Shown here: positions 1 through 8,180 of the stretch, piece after piece | Layout of the letters: every line of letters begins with the position of its first letter | Position numbering within the stretch: the stretch's first letter is position 1 | Assembly (NCBI GenBank): GCA_016841525.1 | Contig: JAENYZ010000002.1 | Span: forward strand, 18,068-82,067 | Source of the DNA: Anaerolineaceae bacterium | Lineage (GTDB): Bacteria > Chloroflexota > Anaerolineae > Anaerolineales > Anaerolineaceae | Length of the DNA stretch: 64,000 nucleotides | Direction of reading: 5' to 3' | Translations under genes and position numbers: made by a program | The notes under the pieces: model-generated | Databases searched by the model: none | What the model was told of the DNA's origin: nothing | Seen by the model: only the letters and a program-made list of their open reading frames with translations

Positions 1-114
1 ACCCTGGCTGGGCTTGTTTTCCACAATAATTTATTTTTGCTTTTTCAGTTCAATATGCCAACCAGTGAACGATGCAAAATTTTTCTATAATCTATTCCCT
101 TTTTTCACCCAATA

Positions 115-123
115 TGCTATACT
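115..123 (+). promoter_or_regulatory. Probable extended -10 promoter for rpsB
   Basis: TGCTATACT fits an extended -10 element (TG-n-TATAAT with one mismatch). It lies about 130 bp before the rpsB start. No good -35 is seen 16-18 bp upstream, as is usual for extended -10 promoters. A second candidate TATAAT lies at 86-91. Transcription from here would give a leader of about 120 nt that includes the hairpin at 163-222. Confidence 0.4.
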
Positions 124-162
124 AATTCCGCTGTCAAAACGACTTGACAGACTTATTTCACA

Positions 163-222
163 CGTCTCCGGATTTGTCCTGCGTGCCCATATGATGGGTG
201 AGGGGCAAGCCAGAAGGAGACG
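163..222 (+). promoter_or_regulatory. Structured 5' leader of rpsB
   Basis: An exact 7-bp inverted repeat, CGTCTCC (163-169) and GGAGACG (216-222), encloses a smaller hairpin, CCCAT (186-190) and ATGGG (194-198). The element sits between the presumed promoter and the rpsB ribosome binding site (AAAGGAG, about 237). Ribosomal protein S2 represses its own mRNA through a leader in several bacteria. I do not recognise a known S2 leader family here, so regulation is an inference. Confidence 0.35.
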
Positions 223-252
223 GAGGCTAAAAACGCAAAGGAGTTTAATAAA

Positions 253-1188
253 ATGTCACCTGTAGTTACGATGAAAGCTCTCCTCGAGAGCGGCGTCCAC
301 TTTGGTCACCGGACCAATAAATGGAATCCTAAGATGCGTTCTTATATTTTCACAGAACGCAATGGTATCCATATTATCGACCTTCAGCAAACCGTGAAAT
401 TGCTGGATGATGCTTATAATTTTGTGCGAGACAAGGTTGCCAATGGCGGAACTGTGTTGTTTGTCGGCACCAAACGCCAGGCGCAGGATACGATACGTGA
501 AGAAGCAGAACGCTGCGGCATGCCCTATGTCAATGAACGCTGGCTGGGCGGCACCATCACCAACTGGATCACAATCCAGAAACGCATTTTCGAACTGGAA
601 CGTCTCGAACGCATGCGCGACAGCGGTCAAATTGACCTCCTGACCAAAAAAGAGGGTCTGTTGATTGAGCGCGATATTGAACGTTTGGATATGCGACTGC
701 ACGGTATCCGCACCATGAAACGACTGCCAGACGTTTTGTTCGTGGTTGACGTTATGCGTGAGGACACAGCGGTACATGAGGCGAATCTCAAAGACATCCC
801 CGTGATTGCCATGATCGACACCAATTGTGATCCCAAAAACGTGGATTACGTGATCCCCTCCAACGACGATGCCATCCGCGCAATCAAGCTGCTGGTCGGC
901 AAAATCGCCGACGCAGTGATGGAAGGCAAAGCCATCCGCAGCAAGGACATCGAAGATGAGGAAATGTTGGCAGAATCCATGCCTGCTGAGGTTTCTCGCT
1001 TTGTTGACGATGATGAAGACCTGGAAGATGAAGCGCTTCTGGGTGCATCGACCCTGAAACACCTGGGAACCACAAAGAAAGCCAAACCCAAGCGAAGCGA
1101 TCTTGAGGATGAGGAAGAAGAAATCGTGGACGAGGATATCGAAGAAAAAATTGAAGCGGTTGTTGAAGACGACGAAGAAGAAAATTAA
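253..1188 (+). CDS. rpsB: 30S ribosomal protein S2
   Basis: S2 of the small ribosomal subunit, needed late in 30S assembly and for binding S1. The N-terminus has the family signature around [13 protein letters not shown] (residues 17-29), followed by the conserved GTKRQAQ and GGTITNW segments. The core ends near residue 235. The protein then carries an acidic tail of about 60 residues rich in Asp and Glu, making it 311 aa against the usual 230-260. The ATG is preceded by AAAGGAG at good spacing. tsf and pyrH follow in the standard order. An ORF beginning at 14 overlaps the start but has no SD and no family signature. Confidence 0.98.
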   Translation: MSPVVTMKALLESGVHFGHRTNKWNPKMRSYIFTERNGIHIIDLQQTVKLLDDAYNFVRDKVANGGTVLFVGTKRQAQDTIREEAERCGMPYVNERWLGGTITNWITIQKRIFELERLERMRDSGQIDLLTKKEGLLIERDIERLDMRLHGIRTMKRLPDVLFVVDVMREDTAVHEANLKDIPVIAMIDTNCDPKNVDYVIPSNDDAIRAIKLLVGKIADAVMEGKAIRSKDIEDEEMLAESMPAEVSRFVDDDEDLEDEALLGASTLKHLGTTKKAKPKRSDLEDEEEEIVDEDIEEKIEAVVEDDEEEN

Positions 1189-1231
1189 AAATCAGTATCC
1201 GCTAAAGGATTTAAGATAGGAATAATAAAAG

Positions 1232-1858
1232 ATGACAGAAATTACCACTGAAATGATTAAAGAGCTGCGAGACGCCACCGGCTGCGGCATCCTCGACTGC
1301 CGTACCGCACTGCGTGAATCCGACGGCGATTTTGAAAAAGCCAGCGATTTTCTGCGTGAAAAGGGCCTGGCAAAGGCAGCTAAACGCGCTGAGCGAGTTG
1401 CCTCTGAGGGTGTGATTGAAGTTTATACCCACGGCGAAGGGCGGCTGGCGGTCATGGTTGAATTAAACTGCGAGACGGATTTTGTTGGCCGTTCAACCGA
1501 GTTTCTTAACCTGGCGCATGAATTGGCACTGCAGATTGCTGCTGCAAACCCGCTTTACCTGACAGAAGAGGACATCCCTGAGGCAGCACTGGAACGAGAA
1601 AAGAAAGTTGCCACTGCCCGCGCGATGGAAGAGGGAAAGCCGGAAAAGATCGTCCCAATGATCGTGGAAGGTTATCTGAAGAAATATAAAGAAGAAAATG
1701 TTTTGCTCAACCAGGCTTATGTGCGTGACGGAAGCAAGACCGTTCAGGACCTGATCAACGAGCAGGTTGTCAAGATGGGAGAAAAAATTCTCGTCAGGCG
1801 CTTTGTCCGCTGGGAGCTCGGCGCTCAATCCGGTGAGGAAGACGTCAACGAAGAATAA
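1232..1858 (+). CDS. tsf: Translation elongation factor Ts
   Basis: Nucleotide-exchange factor that regenerates EF-Tu-GTP in the cytoplasm. The N-terminal UBA-like domain (about residues 4-45, with the TGCGILDCRTAL segment) is followed by the conserved TDFVGR motif near residue 85, which contacts EF-Tu. At 208 aa this is the short form with a single dimerisation domain, as in Thermus and many Chloroflexota, against about 283 aa in E. coli. It lies 43 bp behind rpsB, presumably cotranscribed, and is followed at once by a strong terminator hairpin. Confidence 0.97.
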   Translation: MTEITTEMIKELRDATGCGILDCRTALRESDGDFEKASDFLREKGLAKAAKRAERVASEGVIEVYTHGEGRLAVMVELNCETDFVGRSTEFLNLAHELALQIAAANPLYLTEEDIPEAALEREKKVATARAMEEGKPEKIVPMIVEGYLKKYKEENVLLNQAYVRDGSKTVQDLINEQVVKMGEKILVRRFVRWELGAQSGEEDVNEE

Positions 1859-1872
1859 ATTAAGAAATCTGA

Positions 1873-1896
1873 GACCAGCCGAAAGGTTGGTCTTTT
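1873..1896 (+). terminator. Rho-independent terminator after tsf
   Basis: GACCAGCC (1873-1880), loop GAAA, GGTTGGTC (1885-1892), then TTTT. The stem is 8 bp with one G-T pair. It separates rpsB-tsf from pyrH, so pyrH is probably expressed by read-through or from its own promoter. Confidence 0.8.
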
Positions 1897-1898
1897 GA

Positions 1899-2703
<805 letters not shown>

Positions 2704-2719
2704 TTAACGCCTGAAAAAA

Positions 2720-2792
2720 GCCCTCGTAGCTTAATGGATAGAGCAACTGCTTGCGGAGTAGTAGGTTGTGCGTTCGAGTCGCACCGAGGGTA
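2720..2792 (+). tRNA. tRNA-Arg (anticodon GCG)
   Basis: A full cloverleaf can be drawn. The acceptor stem is GCCCTCG / CGAGGGT with a terminal G-T pair. The D arm is GCTT/GAGC, the anticodon stem ACTGC/GTAGT with loop TTGCGGA, and the T arm GTGCG-TTCGAGT-CGCAC. The discriminator is A and CCA is not encoded. The anticodon is GCG, reading CGC/CGU. Most bacteria read these codons with an ACG tRNA edited to inosine, so this form is uncommon. A decayed copy of its 3' half occurs near 5034-5083. Confidence 0.93.
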
Positions 2793-2800
2793 TACAGACC

Positions 2801-2824
2801 GCCCAGGGAAAACCCTGGGCGAAT
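2801..2824 (+). terminator. Terminator hairpin after tRNA-Arg
   Basis: A perfect 8-bp stem, GCCCAGGG / CCCTGGGC, with an AAAA loop, eight bases after the tRNA. The following T tract is short and interrupted (GAATTTATTT). Confidence 0.65.
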
Positions 2825-2916
2825 TTATTTAATCTTTACAAAATCTAGACTCAAGGTTGGGCAAACAAAACCACTTCTGACCGCTAATAGTGAAATTCAT
2901 AAAAGGAAGGCATAAG

Positions 2917-3921
2917 ATGAAAGCAATTATTTGGACAAAGTATGGTCCTGCGGATGGCCTTAAGCTTCAAGAGGTTGAGAAGCCCACTCCAAAACCGGAT
3001 GAAATCCTCATCAAAGTTCATGCCACAACGGTTACAGCAGGAGACTGTGAAATGCGCCGCCTCCAGCTGCCCCTGGGGCTTTCCTTTCCCATGCGCCTGT
3101 ATACGGGCTTCCTGCAGCCAAAACGTTTAAGGATTCTGGGGCAAGAATTGGCTGGGGAAGTTGTACAAGTTGGTGAGCGGGTGACGAACTATCAGGTTGG
3201 CGATCAAGTTTTTGGCACAACGGGTTTTGGGTTTGGCGCTTACGCTGAATATATTTGTTTGCCAGCAACGCATGATGACGCGCAGGGCGCTCTGGTGGAG
3301 ATGCCCACCAACCTGACCTTTGCGGAAGCGGCGGCCGTCCCAACAGCCGGGTTGGAAGCGCTGCATTACATGAGAAAAGCAAAGATCGGGCCTGGAAAGT
3401 ATGTCCTGATCATCGGTGGTGGCGGCAGCATCGGTACTTTTTCAATCCAGTTAGCCAAGTATTTTGGCGCAGAGGTGACAGGAGTTGACAGTACCGAGAA
3501 ACTTGATATGATGCGCTCCTTGGGGGCAGATCATGTCATTGATTACACCCGAGAGGATTATGTCAAAAGCAGTGAAACCTATGACGTTATCATTGATGTA
3601 GTTGGGAAACATTCAGTAGCTCAACGGCTGAAGCTGCTGAAGAAGAACGGGATTTATTTCTTGGCTTACGCAAAGCCGTCCCATATCCTTCTTGGAATTT
3701 GGATGTCATTGGTCAGTTCCAAGAAACTTAATATTGAATCATCGAACCAGACTAGAGAAGATTTACTATCTCTGAAAAAGTTGGTTGAGGAGGGGGACTT
3801 AAAGCCAGTGATTGACCGATGTTTCCCTTTGGAGCAGGTCCCGGAAGCTCACAGGTATGTTGAATCCGGCGGTAAAATGGGAAATGTTTGCATCACGCTG
3901 GATCCGGGTGAGCAGTACTGA
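2917..3921 (+). CDS. Zinc-independent MDR-family NAD(P)-dependent oxidoreductase
   Basis: Medium-chain dehydrogenase/reductase of the quinone-oxidoreductase type. The GroES-like N-terminal half includes GQELAGEVVQVG (about residues 72-83). The Rossmann half has GGGGSIG near residues 166-172, and YVLIIGG precedes it. I see no cysteine set for structural zinc. It therefore probably reduces a quinone, enone or similar compound with NAD(P)H; the substrate cannot be read. The start at 2917 has AAGGAAGG at correct spacing; an in-frame ATG at 2890 has no SD. The 334-aa length is normal. It stands alone between tRNA-Arg and a decayed copy of that tRNA. Confidence 0.85.
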   Translation: MKAIIWTKYGPADGLKLQEVEKPTPKPDEILIKVHATTVTAGDCEMRRLQLPLGLSFPMRLYTGFLQPKRLRILGQELAGEVVQVGERVTNYQVGDQVFGTTGFGFGAYAEYICLPATHDDAQGALVEMPTNLTFAEAAAVPTAGLEALHYMRKAKIGPGKYVLIIGGGGSIGTFSIQLAKYFGAEVTGVDSTEKLDMMRSLGADHVIDYTREDYVKSSETYDVIIDVVGKHSVAQRLKLLKKNGIYFLAYAKPSHILLGIWMSLVSSKKLNIESSNQTREDLLSLKKLVEEGDLKPVIDRCFPLEQVPEAHRYVESGGKMGNVCITLDPGEQY

Positions 3922-4009
3922 ATTCAGGATTAATATTCCTACGTAAAAATTTACTGAGGGAAAAATTGGCGTAGCCGGTGATTGATCCATATTGCAAGCG
4001 CCATATTAT

Positions 4010-4777
4010 CTAAAGGACCATGAATACGGCTGTTAAGAAAATTAACAAGAATCCCCAAACAAGAGATAGCTTCGGGAGCTGCTCCTTTTGAGCTTTCCGT
4101 AAAACCATATTAGCAAACAACATGGACAAAGGAAGGCCAATTAATGCCATTCCTATTCCTGCCAGGACATCACTCAAATAATGTGCGCCAAGGATAATAC
4201 GGCTGATACATACACCGCCTGCAATCAAAATAATAACGATTTTAATGACCTTGTGAAGTATTTTCTTATTACCCACTATTAAAATGAATGGCAGGATCAG
4301 GGCGATGCTCTTGGTTGCATGCCCGGAAGGAATTGCAAAACCTGCGGACTCGCTCCAGACGAGGATTTCACTGCCAAATGCTGCTAATGGTCTTGGCCGG
4401 GCCAAAATTAATTTTAGTAAGTCACCGGCTATCCCACTTATTCCAAAGGAACAAATGGTATAAAAATAAATTGTCAGGGGTGCATCCAGTGTTTTCATCA
4501 TCTTGGACATTAGCAAATAGGTGATAAACAGAATCGTAATGATTGCCATCCCATTTGATGAGAGCCATTTTGAAAAAACCACTATTGGATCTTTTGCAAT
4601 ACGCATTTCGTCAAAAAAGAACAGGATAGTGTCATCGATCCCTTGCTGTCCCCATAATACAATCGCAATGATCCAAAACACAGCACCGAGGAATGCACAA
4701 ATGCGCCAAATTTCTTTTGTGTCCGGTATCAAAATTGGTGTTCCCTCATCCATTTTTGGGAATTTAAAATTTTTCAT
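4010..4777 (-). CDS. PAP2-family membrane phosphatase
   Basis: Integral membrane phosphatase of the PAP2/acid-phosphatase superfamily, acting on lipid phosphates such as undecaprenyl pyrophosphate or phosphatidic acid. All three motifs are visible: K-x6-RP at residues 122-130, PSGH at 150-153, and SR-x5-H-x3-D at 192-203. About six hydrophobic segments are present. I chose the ATG at 4777 because AAGGTG precedes it; the ATG at 4816 has no SD. The length is 255 aa. It converges with the MDR gene. The exact lipid substrate is unknown. Confidence 0.88.
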   Translation of the reverse strand: MKNFKFPKMDEGTPILIPDTKEIWRICAFLGAVFWIIAIVLWGQQGIDDTILFFFDEMRIAKDPIVVFSKWLSSNGMAIITILFITYLLMSKMMKTLDAPLTIYFYTICSFGISGIAGDLLKLILARPRPLAAFGSEILVWSESAGFAIPSGHATKSIALILPFILIVGNKKILHKVIKIVIILIAGGVCISRIILGAHYLSDVLAGIGMALIGLPLSMLFANMVLRKAQKEQLPKLSLVWGFLLIFLTAVFMVL

Positions 4778-5033
4778 TTTACTCACACCTTGTGTTTTTC
4801 TTGAGAATCTAAACAATTAATTCCGGATTGGATTGTTCGGAAAATTATCTTTGGAATTAGTTTTCAGGGTTACAAAAGATTCCATGCACGGATAATTCAT
4901 TATACAGTGTATTGATCATTCAAGCGGTGAGATAGGAAGAAAATATGGCAACAACCTATTTTTTACAAAGCAGCATTTTAGTTATCAGGTTATTTCTTTC
5001 ATTTGAATCATAATTGATTACATAAACGCCTAA

Positions 5034-5083
5034 AGTGTTGTAAGTCAAGTGATTGGGCTGCACCGAGTGATTACAAACCGCCC
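5034..5083 (+). pseudogene. Decayed copy of the tRNA-Arg 3' half
   Basis: The stretch 5060-5083 matches 2781-2804, the 3' end of tRNA-Arg plus its downstream spacer, at 20 of 24 positions without gaps. It starts with GCACCGAG and ends with ACCGCCC. The similarity continues upstream with small indels through the T loop and variable region to about 5034. Like the intact tRNA, it is followed at once by a GC-rich hairpin. No cloverleaf can be formed. It may be a duplication scar or an attachment-site remnant. Confidence 0.5.
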
Positions 5084-5105
5084 GAGATAAGCCTCGAGCG
5101 GTTTT
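5077..5105 (+). terminator. Orphan + strand terminator
   Basis: ACCGC-CGAG (5077-5086, one mismatch between) pairs with CTCG-GCGGT (5093-5102), followed by TTTTCATTTTTTT. No + strand gene ends here; both neighbours are on the - strand. It corresponds in position to the hairpin behind tRNA-Arg, so it probably belongs to the duplicated tRNA segment. The rest of the 4778-5205 spacer shows nothing else I recognise. Confidence 0.55.
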
Positions 5106-5205
5106 CATTTTTTTGATTTTATGACATTATTGTGCAGGAGCCTGGTTATTTTTTCAGGCTCCTATCACACACAAGTATTTTCTAAGCAGTCAAAATGCTA
5201 TTCCC

Positions 5206-5646
5206 CTAGGGTATAATCAGCACCCCTTCGGTAGTAAGTTCGTCAAGATAATTTTCACGGTACGTGCGAATTATTGCAGTATATCCCTCATAACCGCCAT
5301 GGCCGTGTAAAATTTCTATGAAATTGTTTCCTCCATCCGCTGTCAGTTTACCGGTGTACGATCCTGTCCAGGATCCCCCATCATTTTCGAGGTAGTTTGT
5401 TCCCCATAATGATCCATAGCCAAAATACTCATTTACCATGAAAAGATTTCCGTTCGAGGATTGAATTGAGTACCCATCCAAACGATCGTCAGAAAAATCA
5501 CACGTATACCCTTCCTGTAAACCGCGAAAATGGTATATTTTTCCACTTATCCAGTCATCATCAAGACCTAATGTTTCTACAAGCATTAAATTAGTTAACC
5601 AATTAGAATTTACAGCTATTTCATATGTCTTATGGATTTCACTCAA
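5206..5646 (-). CDS. Hypothetical protein, beta-rich
   Basis: 146 aa with no signal peptide and no recognised domain. The C-terminal part is rich in Gly, Tyr and Trp (GGSWTGSYTGKL, then GHGGYEGYTAI), a pattern typical of small beta-barrels. It is somewhat like the end of the secreted protein at 15350-16936. Its start overlaps the stop of the upstream secreted gene by eight bases, so translation is probably coupled. The lack of an export signal next to a secreted partner suggests either a cytoplasmic partner or a former single ORF broken by a frameshift. Confidence 0.55.
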   Translation of the reverse strand: MSEIHKTYEIAVNSNWLTNLMLVETLGLDDDWISGKIYHFRGLQEGYTCDFSDDRLDGYSIQSSNGNLFMVNEYFGYGSLWGTNYLENDGGSWTGSYTGKLTADGGNNFIEILHGHGGYEGYTAIIRTYRENYLDELTTEGVLIIP

Positions 5647-6136
5647 CTATTACTGTAACAGTTTTTTCTAGTATTACTATCCTTTCAAGTGGCTTTTCAC
5701 AGTTTTCAAACACATTCTCGCAAATGTTATGCCATGTCCCTGTTAACTCGTAGGTACCTGCTTCAAGCCCATACGGGAAATTGAAAGTCCATAAATAATG
5801 CTTAAATCTAAATATATATCCTTCAATTGACACCTTGTTTTCTGGAAGGGACTCCATGTAACTGAAATGGATGTTTTCACCATCAAGGGTAAGAGTGAAC
5901 GGGACAAGACCAGCAGCACATTTGTAGCCCCATAAACCGTATTCAGCCAACTCCTTGCAATACCCACAGCTGTACCCGTGCTGTACATGGAATGGTTCAC
6001 CGGTATCTATATAAACAATGTTTGGGCCGTCCATTAGATTAATTTGCTGCCCAGTGGGCTGCTTTCCATTTGCTGCAGCAATCATAAACAACGAAAACAC
6101 AACGATAAACAGAACATAAAATTTTTGTTTTTTCAT
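5639..6136 (-). CDS. Secreted hypothetical protein with cysteine cluster
   Basis: 165 aa. The first 23 residues form a signal peptide (KKQK, then a hydrophobic run ending AAANG). The mature part has three cysteines in the HGYSCGYCKELAEYG region and the following KCAAG, and two more near the C-terminus (NICENVFENC), suggesting disulphides outside the membrane. The ATG at 6136 is chosen because GGAGGAAAGA precedes it; the upstream ATG at 6154 includes that SD in its own codons. No family recognised. It is coupled to the downstream gene by an 8-bp overlap. Confidence 0.65.
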   Translation of the reverse strand: MKKQKFYVLFIVVFSLFMIAAANGKQPTGQQINLMDGPNIVYIDTGEPFHVQHGYSCGYCKELAEYGLWGYKCAAGLVPFTLTLDGENIHFSYMESLPENKVSIEGYIFRFKHYLWTFNFPYGLEAGTYELTGTWHNICENVFENCEKPLERIVILEKTVTVIVE

Positions 6137-6290
6137 TCTTTCCTCCAAATTCACATCATGGGTTTCTTGGAACTTACAAAAAAATTTTTCTCTAAAATAA
6201 TCTACCTCCTTAATCTTTCTTACATATGAATCAATTTAATATTCTCAACAAACCTCTTTGAAGATGCTTAATACTCAGGTGATCACATTT

Positions 6291-7706
6291 CTAATCAGGG
6301 CAGGGAGGAATCACCAAGCCAATAGCAGCAAAGTCTGAGTAGTCCCTATCCAGGCTGGTGAACTGGCAGCCGAAGTTTTCATCACTGGCGGTGTTAGGAT
6401 CAAGCAGGTTGTCCCCTTCAGGTTTCTCGCCTGTTTCGATCCAATTAACCAAATCTAAAAAAGCCGTTGTATATTCCTCCTGGGTGAACTCACAGTGCAC
6501 AATTTCCCTGATGGCGCGCTGCACAAGCAGGTTTGATGCACCTTGTTCTGCCACCCTTTGCGCATAGATTTGTTCTTGTGAGAAAGGCACAAATAGATCA
6601 CCTATGCCAAACAGCGTTAACACAGGTACTTTGATTTTTCCAGTTGTGACCGGTATATTTTTTAAGCCATTCGGATGCATCGCCTGGGGATCACGTTGGA
6701 TCCGGAAAACGATTTCGTTCAATACTTCTTCTTCAGGCGTGAGTTCAGGATCTGCATCAAACTGGTAGATGGTATTCCAATTATCCACCCATACGCCTTT
6801 AACGCCCGTCAAATCGAAGTCGATCATTACTTGAGTTAATGGAAATCCCCAAACCCAATAATCAATAAAACCGTACCATAAGTTAAATCCCTGGTTGTAG
6901 AGCGGTCTCTCACCGCCTGTGATCATCTTCACTGCATTCTTAAGCTGCTCACCCTGTGGATTGAGTAGGTAAGGGAAGTAACCTGGCGCGCTGGCCAGAG
7001 AATTTACTACGGTTGTATAATCGCCGCTTGTGACGAAATCCTGAGGGATTGGAAAGGTTGCATCATATCCAGCCAGGGCATTGGAGAGCACATAAAAATC
7101 CCATAAATAATCAAACTCTTCATATGGTGCAATTAAACCGCAAGTAGGCATCCCGCCATCATAAATGTCGGGCCACTGCTCAACAGAGGTTATTGTGATG
7201 CCGCCGCCCATCGATTCCCCGGAAATGTAAACATGCTCTGGTATGGCAATTTTATCTCTGAAAAACTCAACCAATGTTTTTGTATCCTTAACCCCGGTTG
7301 TGATATTCAGACCATTAGCACTATAGCTTGAGGCTGCCCAGGCGTAGCCATTTTCAATCAACCAATCTCGGAATGGTGGGTTATCCACCCATAAGGATTC
7401 AACATTAAAAAGCCGATACCCATGTGCATGCATCAGCAGGTCTCCGTTCCAATCATCGGGCACCTCAATACGGTAACCTGCGCCTTTGCGCACGCCGCAA
7501 TAAATTTGAGCACCATCTAATGCTTCAAATCCCTCACAAGGATCTTCAATGATGTATTCCGTGTCTGGGATTTTTTTTACAAACTCAGAAGCCTCTACTG
7601 GCAAAAATGGTGTTGTCGAATCTGCCCTTACGGAAGACGTCAGAGTGGACAAGGCTAGTAAGGCAGTGACTAGAATAAAAATGTTCTTAATTTTTTTATT
7701 GTTCAT
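6291..7706 (-). CDS. Secreted alpha/beta hydrolase
   Basis: 471 aa. The N-terminal signal peptide (about residues 1-28) ends SSVRA-DS. The nucleophile elbow GESMGGG places the catalytic Ser at about residue 165. GIGDLFVP near residue 390 and VHCEF near 423 are candidates for the acidic and histidine members of the triad. HAHGYR near 93-98 resembles an oxyanion-hole segment. The long insert between the elbow and the acid suggests a lid, as in lipases, esterases or tannase-like enzymes. The start has GGAGGAGACAA upstream. The substrate is not determinable. Confidence 0.75.
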   Translation of the reverse strand: MNNKKIKNIFILVTALLALSTLTSSVRADSTTPFLPVEASEFVKKIPDTEYIIEDPCEGFEALDGAQIYCGVRKGAGYRIEVPDDWNGDLLMHAHGYRLFNVESLWVDNPPFRDWLIENGYAWAASSYSANGLNITTGVKDTKTLVEFFRDKIAIPEHVYISGESMGGGITITSVEQWPDIYDGGMPTCGLIAPYEEFDYLWDFYVLSNALAGYDATFPIPQDFVTSGDYTTVVNSLASAPGYFPYLLNPQGEQLKNAVKMITGGERPLYNQGFNLWYGFIDYWVWGFPLTQVMIDFDLTGVKGVWVDNWNTIYQFDADPELTPEEEVLNEIVFRIQRDPQAMHPNGLKNIPVTTGKIKVPVLTLFGIGDLFVPFSQEQIYAQRVAEQGASNLLVQRAIREIVHCEFTQEEYTTAFLDLVNWIETGEKPEGDNLLDPNTASDENFGCQFTSLDRDYSDFAAIGLVIPPCPD

Positions 7707-7810
7707 TTGTCTCCTCCAAACGAATTAAATAACGAATGTGTTTTTAATCAATTTTGATTGGCTCCAATAACTGCCTCCTTTCGCTGGCAAGAAAATACTG
7801 CGGGTAGAAA

Positions 7811-8017
7811 TTAATCAATAGATTCATTTTCGGCAGCCCCTCTCATCACCGAGGGTTCCCCAACCAGGTTTTCAAAGAATTCATGTAAGCCTTCAAGGTT
7901 AGCAAAAATTTTCTTTTCGCCAGTTTGTGAGCTTTCCAATGATATATGCCAGGTTGGATCACTGTTGCCCGATGTCCATAACCTGACCAGAAATGAGTGA
8001 TATCTTGTTTCCATCAC
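7811..8017 (-). CDS. Small conserved hypothetical protein
   Basis: 68 aa. The pattern HSFLVRLWTSG...TWHISLESSQTGEKKIFANLEGLHEFFENL looks like a short domain I associate with repeated occurrence in Anaerolineae, often near SARP-type regulators. This is from memory, not a search. It starts with GTG at 8017 (AAGGA seven bases upstream) or the adjacent ATG at 8014. It is divergently placed from the large regulator at 8181. Function unknown. Confidence 0.6.
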   Translation of the reverse strand: MMETRYHSFLVRLWTSGNSDPTWHISLESSQTGEKKIFANLEGLHEFFENLVGEPSVMRGAAENESID

Positions 8018-8180
8018 ACCTCATTCCTTGTAGAAGATAGATCCATTATTATTGAGTAATATATTTTTTAGTGTAACAAAACAGCATCAAGTGATCGTTC
8101 ATAAATCGTTAAGAAACCAATCGATTTTTTAATTTAATTCTTGTATAATGAAACCAAGCTTATTTACCAGGCAATGAGAT

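Noticed and set aside
144..149. TTGACA upstream of rpsB as a -35 element
   Set aside because: No -10 at 16-18 bp (the position reads TCCGGA); the extended -10 at 115-123 is preferred.
14..265. Open reading frame of 83 codons upstream of and overlapping rpsB
   Set aside because: No SD, no family signature, covers the presumed promoter and leader, and ends inside rpsB.
256..1062. Long antisense reading frame opposite rpsB
   Set aside because: It mirrors the codon pattern of rpsB; the + strand frame is a certain S2 gene.
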